DNA from: Chelonoidis abingdonii
Taxonomy: Eukaryota > Chordata > Testudines > Testudinidae
NCBI RefSeq assembly: GCF_003597395.2
Contig: NC_133771.1
Span: 123,331,406 to 123,395,405 of the forward strand
DNA length: 64,000 nt
Direction of reading: 5' to 3'
Below the pieces are notes generated by a model that worked only from the letters and a program-made list of their open reading frames with translations, ran no database searches and was not told the origin of the DNA. Position 1 is the first letter of the stretch. Each line of letters opens with the position of its first letter. Below, one piece after another: positions 11,434 to 21,811 of this stretch. The translations under genes were made by a program, and so were the position numbers.

Positions 11434-11637
11434 AAACAGACCATACCTGGAGGATATCAGTTTCTATTAAATTCTATGTTTTAAGGGCAATTTCTAAAAA
11501 ATCTGATGCAGTCTTAATGTGGAGCCACTATCAGTGCCTCCATAAAAGAACCCTATTACAACAACCCTAATGGTTTCATCCTTATTAAGATGTCTACTGA
11601 ACTGTTCCAGAAGGGAACTCTTCCCTTCTTTTATGCT
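11434..11637 (-). repeat. Right arm of the ~200-bp inverted repeat
   Basis: Reverse-complement match of 9391-9562 plus 10138-10162. The conserved centre is GAGCCACTATCAGTGCCTCC. This arm is uninterrupted and therefore shows the pre-insertion state of the left arm. Both arms could be two copies of one interspersed element inserted in opposite directions, or the ends of a larger element spanning about 9391-11637. Confidence 0.8.
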
Positions 11638-12239
11638 TCCATTTAAACTGTGGAACAGATAATAACTGATCCTATAGTCCTTACTCAGGAAAAATTCCAT
11701 TTCCTAGGGCTAATTCAGGTAACCCCACTGGAATATATCAACTGATCTCTATTGGATAACCAGTCTGTTGATTTCTGTTGGTCTACAAGATAACAGTAGC
11801 CTCAGAATCCTATAGACTGGCATATTATTCTCTTCTAAAACCTAGTTGGCCAAATAGAACTAGATTAAAATTTTCAAATAGAATTTCTAATAGGGGTTAA
11901 AATTAATGGGAGATTTGCCTGAGTAGGACTGTAAAATCAGAGCCCTAATGAGATGAAGAGGTCTGACTACTTCTGAAATATTATCACTGCTGTATACTCA
12001 ATATCAGGATTGTTCATACTATTTCATCTTGGCTGGATTGGTTTGCACCTTAGGAAACAGGGTTCCAGTATCTTGGTTCATACTACCGAGACTAAACATT
12101 ATGTCAGAAGTAAGTAACAAGGATCAGAGTTATACTGAAATCCCAGCAGTAGTTGCAGGATCTTTAGGTCCATAAATTCAGTAGCCAATGACAGAAAGAA
12201 AGAAAGATGGAGAAGATTACATTTAAAACAGTGACAGAC
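11638..12239. other. Unannotated AT-rich DNA
   Basis: No gene or repeat was recognised. A GAAAGAAAGAAAG run occurs near 12195. Confidence 0.35.
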
Positions 12240-12424
12240 TTCAGAGGGGTAGCCATGTTAGTCTGTATCAGCAAAATGAACAAGGAGTACTTGTGGCATC
12301 TTAGAGACTAGCAAATTTATTTGAGCATAAGCTTTCATGGGCTAAAACCCATTAGCTCATGAAAGCTTATGCCCAAATAAATTTGTTAGACTCTAAGGTG
12401 CCACAAGTACTTCTGTTCTTTTTA
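12240..12424. mobile_element. Two Penelope-like 3' ends joined head to head
   Basis: The left half is antisense: TTCAGAGGGGTAGCCATGTT, AGTACTTGTGGCATCTTAGA, then AGCATAAGCTTTCATGGGCT. The right half is sense: CTCATGAAAGCTTATGCCC, AAATAAATTTGTTAGACTCT, AAGGTGCCACAAGTACTTC. The arms 12287-12345 and 12352-12410 form a long imperfect palindrome around 12348. Both halves match the end of the Penelope-like element at 58146-59606, which finishes with the same GATGCCACAGGACTC and CAGACTAACATGACTACCCC arrangement. The junction falls at the stem next to the GAAA of a hammerhead-like motif. There is no coding sequence. Confidence 0.8.
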
Positions 12425-13227
12425 TTTAAAATAGTGTATCCTTCCCACTCTGCTGTAGTTCCTGATCTTGCTATCTTTACTCATACAAGTGGTTCCATTG
12501 ACCTCAGTGGAACTACTTTCATGAGCAAGGCCTACTCTTGTGATAAGTCATTGAATGAGTCAGCCCAGAGTACTGTTCGTCAGATCCTCAATGAACTATT
12601 TCTTTTTTCACAGCACATCACCTCTGAAGTGCAAATCAGTCGCAAATAACCATGTAGGCTAGTCAGAGATGTAGAAAATTCTCTAGATTGTACAAGGGTA
12701 TCAAGTGCAATTCACAGAGAGCAAAATTAATGCTGTAAAAGGCAGCCAAAGTTCACCTATGAGCAAGCGTCCAATGGCTGATGCCTTCTTTCTTTTTTTC
12801 CTTTTACAAGCGTCATGGTGCATAGGTAATACACGATCACGAAGTTACTGCAACATCTTTATAACTCTGGACTAAGAAGGCAGTTCTTACATGTTTTCTG
12901 AGGTGTGTGTAATTGCAAGTGTGTTTCAGATGTGGTTAATGTGCTAAGCTGTTTTGGGAAAGCAATTTTACAAGGAAGATAACCATATTGTAGATTACTT
13001 TATTAGAACAGCCCCCAGCATCACTACTGTACTTAAGGGTGGTTTGCCACATTTGTCAGGGATTTATAATTGTAAAAAAAATTCACTCCAAATTAATATT
13101 CATGCCAGCTCATAACATTTTTGTACTAATTGGCAAAAAGAGAAAAAGATTGGTTCATCTTTTACAGATATGAAAGTTGGGGGTGGGGGCTGCAACTGGG
13201 CAACTCAAAAACTATCTCTGTGAAACA
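12425..13227. other. Unannotated DNA between two Penelope-like inverted pairs
   Basis: No gene was recognised. The part near 12480-12550 (GTTCCATTGACCTCAGTGG, then TGAGCAAGGCCTACTC) resembles short palindromic sauropsid repeats that carry a TTGACTTCAATGG-type core. Confidence 0.35.
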
Positions 13228-13460
13228 AAGAAAGACAAGGTCTGAGAGGTAATATCTTTTATTGAACCAACTTGTGATGGTGAGAGAGACACGTTTTCGA
13301 GCTAGCAGAGCTCTTGTTCAGGTCATCTTCAGCTCTGTGTGGCTCAAAAGCTTGTGTCCCTCACCAACAGAAGTTGGTCCCATAAAAGATATTACCTCAT
13401 CTACCTCGTGTCTGTAATATCCTGGGACTAACATGGCTACAACTACACTGCATACAATAA
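13228..13460. mobile_element. Second Penelope-like family, inverted 3' ends
   Basis: The left half is antisense with GGTAATATCTTTTATTGAACC and GTGAGAGAGACACGTTTTCG. The right half is sense with GCTCAAAAGCTTGTGTCCCTC, CCAACAGAAGTTGGTCCC, AAAAGATATTACCTCATC and a tail ACATGGCTACAACTACACTG. The layout is parallel to that at 12240-12424: a stem with GAAA or AAAA, an AAGCTT core, a palindromic body and a CATGGCTAC tail. I therefore infer a second Penelope-like family. A fragment of the same family lies at 14225-14270. Confidence 0.6.
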
Positions 13461-13547
13461 TCTGTGAAACAAAGACATTTTGCAAGTGAGTAGTGTCTAT
13501 TGATTATTTATTGCACATGAGAATTGTTATTGCACAGGAGACAGGGG

Positions 13548-13808
13548 CAGCTCCAGGCACCAGTGCACCAAGCGCGTGCCTGGGGCAGCAAGCTGCGGGG
13601 GGGGGGCAGCCTGACGGTCGCTGTGAGGGCAGCATTCAGGCTCCCTTCAGCAGCGCACCTGCGGGAGATCCACCGGTCCCGCGGCTTCGGCGGTAATTCG
13701 GTGGCAGGGATGCCAAAGGCACGGGACCGGCGAACCTCCTGCAGCTGCGCCACCGAAAGCCTCCTGCCTGCCATGCTTGGGGCGGCAAAATACATAGAGC
13801 CACCCCGA
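13548..13808. mobile_element. GC-rich MITE-like repeat
   Basis: The sequence runs from GGGGCAGCTCCAGGCACCAG to AGAGCCACCCCG, with ends that are inverted repeats (GGGGCRGCTC / GAGCCACCCC). It is markedly CpG-rich against AT-rich flanks, with no transposase. No clean target duplication is visible. Three overlapping open frames on both strands are by-products of the GC content. Confidence 0.6.
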
Positions 13809-14224
13809 CAAGAGACTTTTAAAAAAAAAAAATAACCAAAGCTTACATTACACAACAAATTGTAAAAGCTCCAATGGAGCCAGTCATACTTTTTTTTAAA
13901 AATTGTAAGTGAATTTAGTGCTTATGAAAACAAGAGACTAGCAGTGTTGGCTAGACCCAGTGATGGCCAAAACTCCCTTCAATGCTCTGTCAATTCATTA
14001 CAACCCTGACCTTACACTTTCCTACTATTTCACTCATGAGCCTCTTTTGAACAGTGACTGCTAATCAGTGCAAACTGCATGATGGTCTTGTGATGTAGGA
14101 CAAATGAGTGATAGGGTTACGTTACTAGACTAGGAACAAATCCTGCTTACTTTATTCATGAAACAGTCTCTCTGATGTCAATGCAGCTACCCACTTAAAC
14201 TGTGTCAATCCCAGAATATTAGAG

Positions 14225-14270
14225 AGACAAGGTGGGTGAGACAATATCTTTTACTGGATCAGCTATTGGC
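14225..14270 (-). repeat. Fragment of the second Penelope-like family
   Basis: GAGACAAGGTGGGTGAGACA followed by ATATCTTTTACTGGATCAG matches the antisense end of the element at 13228-13460. It is a short relic. Confidence 0.55.
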
Positions 14271-14371
14271 CCCTAATGTTTACCTATGACTTCGGCTATA
14301 ACTTGAAGGCAGCTTTCCAGAGGGAGTCGGATAGTACACACTCACTATACCAAGTAGACTTCCAGGATATG

Positions 14372-14470
14372 TCTACACTGCAGCTCGGATTCAGCCTCCC
14401 AGCCCTGGTAGACATACTCATACTATGGGGCTTGAGATTGCATGGTACTCAGTTACTACAGTGTATATAG
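14372..14470. repeat. Possible MITE fragment with GTCTACAC terminus
   Basis: Begins near TATGTCTACACTGCAGCTCG, which resembles the ends of the Harbinger-like MITEs elsewhere in the window, and runs into GTAGACATACTCATAC. The other end is not clear, so this is tentative. Confidence 0.35.
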
Positions 14471-14491
14471 TAGTAATATACATACTATATA

Positions 14492-14522
14492 CTATGTACG
14501 GCAATATAAATACCGTACATAG
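14492..14522. repeat. Perfect 10-bp inverted repeat
   Basis: CTATGTACGG at 14492-14501 pairs with CCGTACATAG at 14513-14522 around an 11-base AT loop. It lies in a locally palindromic TATATA-rich stretch. No function can be read from this alone. Confidence 0.8.
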
Positions 14523-15430
14523 ATAGATTTCACCCTATTTTTAGGGGGAGGGGCAAGAAAGAGTCAGATAGGAGCCCCTTGCAGTCTTTTAGTGCAGCTC
14601 CTTAACTTGCCACAGGTGTCACTGCTGAGTAATACAATGACTTCCTTGTCTCACAAAAAATTAAAAAACTTGTGACAATATGGAGAGCTACCGCTGGGCA
14701 GGTCACAATAAGGTTTTTAATGGCATTTCCCTATTAACAGTGTGCAGTTTCCACATTATTAATGTAACACATTAAGTGGTTTTCCAAAGGATCCATTAAG
14801 TTCTACCCAGTTCAAAACCCACTTTTCATACAAAGGTTTGGCATGATAGATGAGCTGCTAGGGTCTATCGATTAAATATTACCTGTTACAAAAATTGCTT
14901 AAATACATATTTACAAGATAAACTGGAACAGCTCAGACAGAGTCATTACATGTTTCATGGTAATTAATATGAATGTCATGTAAATACACATTTAAGTGCT
15001 TTAAATAATAGGGCTCCAAATAAACTGTTATAATCTATCATGCTGTAATGAATTAGCTTTCTTACAGTATGTAGGTATCTGACCTCTACTGGGGTATGAA
15101 AGACCTGCTTAATATCTCAGTGCTCTCTCCTAGCTTGATTAGAAGAGAAAAATCTTTCTTACCTCACTGCACATAGACACTGTCAGAGAATTCAGGGGGC
15201 ACAAAAGCATAATGGGTGTCAAAAAGTGGCAGCACTGGCCTGAAAAGGTGTGTGGCCAGCGTGGCTGGGGAATGCACTAATTCAACTCAGCTGAGTTCCA
15301 GTGGGAGAGCGGGCAATGCTACTACAATCTGCCATTTATTAAATGAATTCCTTCCCCCAGTCCCAAAGCACAGAGAGCCAGGCTGGTGCAGGGAGATGCC
15401 AGGATGAATGTAACCCAAGATTCCTAGAAG
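14523..15430. other. Unannotated AT-rich DNA
   Basis: No gene, repeat family or structured element was recognised. Confidence 0.35.
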
Positions 15431-15431
15431 A

Positions 15432-15650
15432 ATAAGAATTGCCACACTGGATCAGACCAGCAGTCCATCTAGTCCAATAACTTCTCTGAGTCAGTACCTG
15501 ATGATTCAGGAACAGGTGCAAGAAACTCTGTAGCGAACAATAATGGCTTAACTAGCACATAGAAGTTTCCCCCTAACTTCAGTTAGTTTGGAGTTAGCTT
15601 ACACCCTGAAACAGGAAGGTTTATGTCCCTTATGAAGAAAAATATTTTAT
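15432..15650 (-). mobile_element. CR1/L3-type LINE 3' fragment, antisense
   Basis: The + strand shows ACTGGATCAGACCAGCAGTC, CCATCTAGTCCAATAACTTC, and GGTGCAAGAAACTCTGTAGC, the reverse complement of a CR1-group 3' UTR. The sense form of the same 3' end appears at 60786-60922. Confidence 0.7.
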
Positions 15651-15779
15651 TCTATCCCACGTGAGTGCAGATCCCATCATCCATATAAATGTCTCTCTGG
15701 TCTGTAACTCCCAGGATCACTCCCAGTGTCTTTTAAAAAGACATGGGTACAACTTTTGTTTCCCTACTGTAGTCCTCTG

Positions 15780-16089
15780 CTACAGTAGTTGATTTTAATG
15801 AGAGGGTGAATATTTTGTGAGCAGCTCAGCCTCTTCATTCTTAAGCTCCCTCGGAACTCTTGGATGTGTGCCACCTGGATTCAATGACACGTTGCTCTTT
15901 AATATATGACTTTGTTCCAGCATTTGCTCTTTTGACACCTCACTCTCCACTAGTGCCTCAACTTTATTACCTGAACAGAGTAGGTCTGTGCTAGATATTT
16001 CCCTAATATTTTCTGTGGTGAAGACCAATGCAAAAAATCCTTTAGCTTCTCTGTAGTGTCCTTATTCTCCTTAATTTCTCCCTTTATCC
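15780..16089 (-). mobile_element. CR1 internal fragment, antisense (linker before RT)
   Basis: TGATTTTAATGAGAGGGTGA, GTGAGCAGCTCAGCCTCTTC, CCTCGGAACTCTTGGATGTG and GTGGTGAAGACCAATGCAAA correspond in reverse complement to the CR1 ORF2 region between endonuclease and reverse transcriptase. It is broken by stops. It is separate from the neighbouring 3' UTR fragment, so this may be one internally deleted copy or two copies. Confidence 0.65.
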
Positions 16090-16484
16090 CAGTAGAATCT
16101 CAGAGTTATGAACACCAGAGTTACAAACTGATCGGTCACCCACACACCTCATTTGGAACTGGAAATACACAATAAGGCAGCAGCAGAGGGGGAAAAAGCA
16201 AATATAGTACAGGACAGTGTTAAACGTAAACTACTAAAAAAATAAAGGGAAAGTTTAAAAAAAAAAAAGAGTTGCCAACATAAGGAAACTGTTTCTGAGC
16301 TTGTTTCATTTAAATTAAGATGGTTAAAAGCAGCACTTTTCTTCTGCACAGTAAAATTGTATTAAGACAATGTTCTATTGTAAACTTTTGAAAAAACAAC
16401 CATAACCTTTTGTTCAGCGTTATAAACATTTCAGAGTTATGAATAACCTCCATTCCCAAGGTTTGTAACTTGGAGGTTTTACTG
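16090..16484. mobile_element. Non-autonomous DNA transposon, pogo/Tc1-like ends
   Basis: Starts CAGTAGAATCTCAGAGTTAT and ends TGTAACTTGGAGGTTTTACTG. These ends are inverted repeats of about 24 bp with several mismatches. The 395-bp interior is AT-rich with no frame above 66 codons, and an A12 run lies near 16258. TA follows the right end, but the left flank no longer shows TA. Assignment to the pogo group rests on the CAGTA...TACTG ends and is tentative. Confidence 0.65.
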
Positions 16485-16789
16485 TATTAGCCAAAGGCTT
16501 TAGCTCTCCTGTTTAGATCATCCACCTTTGGAGTGCTTGTTGTTACACCAAATGGATTATGCTGAGCATGCATGGACAGAGGAGTTCACAGGATTTTTCG
16601 CCTTGCAAGTTTCACCCCAGCTGGATAGTTCAAGTGGATAACTTGTAGTCCTTTGAACCTGACCCAGCCAGTGTCAGCTTAAGTCTCTTTGGTCAGAAAA
16701 CTGGAAAAGGTTGAAAGGTATATCGCTAAAAGCTGTCTGCCCCCTTGGGGCGAATGTGGGGGAATGCAATCAAAGTATTTTTGTGAAAA

Positions 16790-17555
16790 AAAATTAGAGG
16801 TGTGAATGCTTGCTGGTAGGAGAGGGGCATTTTAGGGAGTGGAGAAGTGGTGGAATATGGGTAAGAGCGGTTTGGACCTGCATCAAGGGGGGCATTATGG
16901 GAATGAGACAGGTGAGGACACTGGGAGAGGGACATGACAGAGTGACAGGAGTATTGGGGGAGAATAGGAGATGGGCACCTGTCAGCCCCATATTTTCCAC
17001 CCTCCTCTCCCCAGGAGTGTATGCCAGGATCTGAGGGGTCTGAGATACCTATCTGTGTGTATGTGCCAGGATCTGGGGTGGCCTTTGCCCATCAATGGGG
17101 GTCGGATACTTCTCTACTTCCCTCGCGTGAGCCAGTTTCTCGGGGGCTTGTTTTCTGGGGGTGGTGTGAGTTCCTCTCCCTACATTCCTCATGTGATCTG
17201 GGATTTGAGGGTCACTTCCCTCCTGGGGGTGTCTGAGTCCTGTTCCTGCCCCCACCCCCGTGTGTGTGCCAGGATTTGGGGGGGGGGGGCATGACCATCT
17301 ATGAGGGATTGACTTCCCCCATCCCAGCCCTCCTTCTGTGAGTCAGGTTCTGGAGGACACTTGTATTTCTGGGAATGTCTGGGCCCCTCTCCCTAACCCC
17401 CACCTCATCTGTGCTGGGATTTGGGTGCCTTATCCCTTTAAAAGGGCCTGAATCAGTCTCCCTATTCACACACACACACACACACACACACTGATCAGCC
17501 AGGATCTGGGGAAATCCCTGCCCTCTGGGTGGGGAGATTAGAACAGCCATGCTCA
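16790..17555. repeat. Decayed G/T-rich minisatellite-like block
   Basis: Variants of GTGCCAGGATCTGGGG recur near 17020, 17062, 17264, 17420 and 17500, interspersed with CTCCCT and GTGTGTGTG segments and a G11 run near 17279. Strand bias is strong. Six overlapping short frames across this block are low-complexity shadows. No fixed period survives. Confidence 0.5.
17465..17491. repeat. (CA)n microsatellite
   Basis: An uninterrupted CA run of about 13 repeats following TATT, at the right end of the degenerate block. Confidence 0.9.
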
Positions 17556-17568
17556 CACTGCTGAGACT

Positions 17569-17850
17569 GGGGCTACATCTACACTACATCATGTACAGCT
17601 GCACTGATGCAGCTGTGCCACAGTAATGCTTCTGGTGAAGATGCTGTACGCTGATGGGAGAGTGCTCTCCTGTCAGTTTACTAACTCCTGCTTCTGGTAG
17701 CTATGTTGGTGAGAGAAGCTTTCCTGCCAACATAGCACTGTCTATATCAGTGCTAAGGTTGGTTTAACTTACGTCGCTCAGGGATGTGGATTATGCACAA
17801 CTGTAAGCAGTGTAAATTATACCAGTGTAATTTGTAGTGTAGACATAGCC
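17569..17850. mobile_element. PIF/Harbinger-like MITE
   Basis: Ends GGGCTACATCTACACTAC and GTAGTGTAGACATAGCC are inverted repeats. Internal blocks AACTTACGTCGCTCAGGGAT and GCTATGTTGGTGAGAGAAGC match the MITEs at 21812-22029 and 29467-29712 in the opposite direction. Non-autonomous and moderately decayed; the 3-bp duplication is not clean here. Confidence 0.75.
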
Positions 17851-18640
17851 TGAGTTGAGGAGCTGAGAATAGGAATGCTTGCACATCCTCTCAAGCACTG
17901 GGGAGGAGGGAGAGGGGACAGGAGCACCCACTGACAAGAACAGTGCAGTTCACACATCTCAGAGTTCTTGTTTCTGGCTGTATTCATCTCCATTGGGTAT
18001 TCTCTTTCAGCTGAAAACATCTCACTAAGATAAATATTCTTCTTCAACGCTTAGACAGACAGTCAGCCATAGCAATCGTTAATCCTTTGGTCCATTCCTG
18101 CACAACCACAAAGGCTTGACGGCCTGAAAGTCCAATGTCAGAACAGACTTAATGAACCCATGTAATAGGGGGTCTGCCTCTGGACCACCTCCACCCCTCC
18201 ATTGGTGGAATTTTAGCCTGGATGCTACAAGCCACCCAGAGAATGGCGTTTACTGGAACGTCTTGTGGCATCCTTGCAACATGTCTGAAAATGGGCCACT
18301 TAATACCCCTCTTTGAGCCTGCTATGCTGTTGATGTGTTCTGGGTACCAGCTAACAATTTCATGGGATGAGAAGGAAAGGGTGAGCTGAAAGTGTTGGCA
18401 GCAGAGGGAAATATTCAGGCAGGGGGAGAAGGAGAGAGACATCAGTCTTCTCTTACACTCAGGAAGGTATTGTAACAACCATGTAATACAATTGTCAAGG
18501 TTTTGGGACATAGACCATGGATGAGATTTCTCTCATTGACCCTGTTACCAGTTACATGCTAGAAACATTTCAAACCATGACCATTAGCCCCATTCCACTA
18601 TAACAAAATATACAGAAGTGGGGAGAGGGACTGAGAAGTC
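17851..18640. other. Unannotated DNA
   Basis: The minus-strand frame at 18149-18511 (120 codons) contains no domain I recognise and reads across ordinary sequence. No repeat was recognised. Confidence 0.35.
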
Positions 18641-18644
18641 ACAT

Positions 18645-18825
18645 TGCAACTGTGTGGCCTAGTGGAAAGACCACTGGACTGGAATTGTTGCTAGCTCTGC
18701 CACTGATCTGCAGGGTGACGCTGCTTCAGTTTCCCATCTCTAAAATGGGGGGAATGATGTACAGTTCTTTGAAATCTACTGATGAAATGCACTCTATAAA
18801 AGCTGGGTAGCCATAGCAACATGTC
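18645..18825 (+). repeat. MIR SINE
   Basis: GTGTGGCCTAGTGGAAAGAC, CTAGCTCTGCCACTGATCTG, then TCAGTTTCCCATCTCTAAAA and a 3' part with CTACTGATGAAATGCACTC. The order matches the MIR copies at 2196, 19775 and 40225. Confidence 0.8.
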
Positions 18826-19770
18826 ATCTACAAACCTAGGAAAGAACACTAACTGTCTAAATGACCACTACCTCCTACCAACAAGCATTAGTCTTCCTGT
18901 TTAAAAAACTAGGAAATTAAATGGCAAAGAAAACCTTTGTTGATGCAGAGTCCAGCTTGCCAGTGATAGTTCGTGTCCTTCCAGAATGTTGAATTGAGCA
19001 AAGCTCAAACTTTGGAAAACCAGAAATACAGAGCTTAGGGAAAATCCCATGCAACCTTACGTCTGCCCTCTTTAAGCATTGCCCCACAATGCCCAAAATA
19101 CACATACTCATAATCTGCCTTTTTGTTGTAATGGACAGGCAATACCTGCCCTATGCTCAAACTCTGAACCTACTCCTCCAACAGAATACCACGCTTGTAA
19201 AATTTATCACTTCCTATCCTTTTACAACCCCTTCACACTTGCACACAGGATATCCCCTAAACCAATGCCTTCTTCCACCCCTCATTACATCCATAGACTG
19301 CTTTCATATCCCATATCACTACTGACAATACCCATGGCAAGAAGACCCCAGTGCCCTGCTACTGTTACCACTTCCATAATTCTGTATTGAAATGCTGCAG
19401 ACTGGAATCTCAAGATACACATGTACCTTTTTCTTTTCATCACACACCATGGAGGGGACTCAGACCAGAGCTCCTCATATTACAATCACAGCTCTCCCAA
19501 GCTACTCTAATTTATTCTCCACCATTCAGTACAGCTACAGCCAACACAGTGAATGCATCTGGAGTGCATGCATATAATTCCCAGTCCCCATTGCTAACTC
19601 CAGAGGAGCAAAGTTTAGGTTACGTTGGCATTTACCTTAATTCTGTATTTCCTGGTTTTCAGTTTTGTGGAGTGCTATATTCTGGAAGGGCATGAACTAG
19701 TAGTACCAGGCAACCTGAACTCTGTGTTAACAAAGTTTTTTTTTTGTTTTTTTTTTTGCACCATTTAGTA
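18826..19770. other. Unannotated DNA
   Basis: C/A-rich in the middle (19080-19400), with several overlapping short frames and no recognisable domain. A T-rich tract of about 22 bases lies at 19735-19757. Confidence 0.35.
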
Positions 19771-19774
19771 CACT

Positions 19775-20010
19775 TATGTGCGGAGAAGTAAGATGGGTTA
19801 GGATTCTAGCCTTAGATTCAAAACATGTGAGTTCTAGTCCCTGCTCTGCCACAGACTTCCTGTGTGACCTTGGACAAGTCCTTGGTCTCTCTGTGCCTCA
19901 GTTCTCCATAAGTAAAATGGGGATAATAGCAATTCCCTACCTTTCAGAGGTGTTGTAAGGATAAATACATTAAAGATTGTGGAGCATTCAGATACAATGG
20001 GGGCCATACA
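19775..20010 (+). repeat. MIR SINE
   Basis: CTAGTCCCTGCTCTGCCACA, GTGTGACCTTGGACAAGTCC, CTGTGCCTCAGTTCTCC and AAATGGGGATAATAGCA are in MIR order. One of the better preserved MIR copies in the window. Confidence 0.88.
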
Positions 20011-20054
20011 AGTACCATTAATAGGTAGGATGCCTCTGTGTTCAGTCTAAGGGA

Positions 20055-20469
20055 TGTGGCAAAGTACTTGCCTCTCCTTTTGTTAGCTCAGTCCTTCTTA
20101 GCCTCAGAGACACAGGCTTGGGCAAAGTAAAAGAAAAAAACCCCTTCCCAAACTCACAGGGTCTGGCTGATCCCTTCTCAGCCAGCCCCTTGCTCTAGTT
20201 TCCTCTCCTTCCGGGGAGGATGCAATCTGCCCTGCAAGAAGAATCTCAAAGTTCAGCTGCCCCTACTTGCTGGCAGCTTCTCTCTTCCTCTCCCACCTTG
20301 CTTCCCTGCCAGGGAGGTTTTAAAAATGTCTCCAGCAATTGGGGCCAGCTGAACCTAATTAGTTCCCTGCTAACCCCTGTCCCAGCTGAACCTTATTCCT
20401 CCAAGGCTAAGCCTTCCGGGACCAATTACTACCCCTCTCCTGGTAGCTAATTGTCCTGAGTTTGCCACA
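20055..20469 (+). mobile_element. Solo LTR, family C, 415 bp, 4-bp TSD
   Basis: Starts TGTGGCAAAGTACTTGCC and ends TGAGTTTGCCACA, with TG...CA boundaries and short inverted ends (TGTGGCAAA / TTTGCCACA). The direct repeat GGGA lies at 20051-20054 and 20470-20473. No internal coding region is present, which indicates LTR-LTR recombination. Confidence 0.82.
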
Positions 20470-20473
20470 GGGA

Positions 20474-21438
20474 GGAGGAGGCAAATCATCTTTGAATTGA
20501 GACTAAGCAGGGAAAGTTTCAGCTACAAAACAATTTGTTTGAGAAAGTTATGAGACAGCACGCAATGGTGTTAGAATGGAAGGTGGAATTCAACCTTTAT
20601 GACAGCAATTGCTATCAGTGACTGATGTAATTATTTATCATTCTACAGTCATCACCATTCCAACTGGAATTCCAGAAACAATCTCTTTGGTTTCAGCTTT
20701 AGAACCAGTATCTATCCTATTGTGTCAATTGCAGAGAAGGTAGAATTTACCTTAATTTTAGGCAACAAATGATCTCATTATTAAGAAGAAATTACTTCAC
20801 ATTGTGAAAATAGAAGACCAAACTATGCTTTTGGATACACTGATCTTTAGGACTTTTATCTTTAGGAAGGAAATGTGATCATTGTCTGTTCCAGGGGTAT
20901 TGAAAAATTATTTTTACTGTCTCTGCTATCCAAGTAGAACTCCCCCCTGCAGACCAAAGTGTCAGGCTGTCTCATTCCATAAGCAGTAGATAGATAGTGC
21001 TAAATCAGCTGTCTGTTGCACAACTTTGTAAGGTTGATTTCCCTAAATTATGCGAGTTTATTGGATTGTCACCAGAACAAAATCATTTTGTTTCCTAATC
21101 CTAAAACAGACTTTGAAAGCCAGTTTGATTTAGCTCTTCTATGTAGGCATGTATTTCAACAGCAGATGGGACAAATCATGCCCCTCTACTCGTGTATTGC
21201 AGAGGACCCCCCATCAGTGGAACTGATGAGATTTAGCTGCAGGGAGCAATCTACTCATAAGGTTCCCACACTGCTGTGTGAGCCATGGAGTTGAGTTCGT
21301 CAGGGGCTCCTGGGACGTTACCACACAACAGGGTTTGGGGATGGCTTGGGGCAGGAGCAGGGGTAAGCCCAGTGGATCCATGACTACATAAATCCAACAG
21401 CTATTGTGCCCATAGCATGTGGGTACAGATGTGGAAGG
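20474..21438. other. Unannotated DNA between two solo LTRs
   Basis: No gene, RNA or repeat was recognised. The 92-codon frame at 21016-21294 has no known domain. Confidence 0.35.
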
Positions 21439-21443
21439 AGGTA

Positions 21444-21695
21444 TGTCATGGGGTTCACTCACTGCTAGCGGTGCCTCCTGCTGGCTGTCCTGGGAATTAG
21501 CTCTGCCTTCCTGTACCCAGCTTCCTGGCTTTACAGGCCACACTGCCACACCTGTTCCTGCACAGGTGAGCCTGCGTGCAACCAATTAGTTCCCTGTGCC
21601 CTGGCTCCCACTCCAGGTGCAGCCTGGGGAGTTACTTGGCCAGCCTGGCCATTTTAACCCCTTCCAATCCTGTGTGGGATGGACATCCCATCACA
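21444..21695 (+). mobile_element. Solo LTR, family D, 252 bp, 5-bp TSD
   Basis: Starts TGTCATGGGGTTCACTCAC and ends GACATCCCATCACA. AGGTA occurs on both sides at 21439-21443 and 21696-21700. The small size, TG...CA ends and 5-bp duplication are those of a solo LTR. No associated gag or pol was found nearby. Confidence 0.8.
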
Positions 21696-21811
21696 AGGTA
21701 CTGTAGCTTGAGGTCTCCAGGGGCAGCTGAAAAGCAGCTTTTGGGGAAGACAGTATAATCCTGCACCATCCAGTCCGTACAGAACTCACTTGAGCCAAAC
21801 CCGGTTTCTCA

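Noticed and set aside
13508..13858. 116-codon minus-strand and 103-codon plus-strand frames
   Set aside because: Both are shadows of the GC-rich MITE at 13548-13808.
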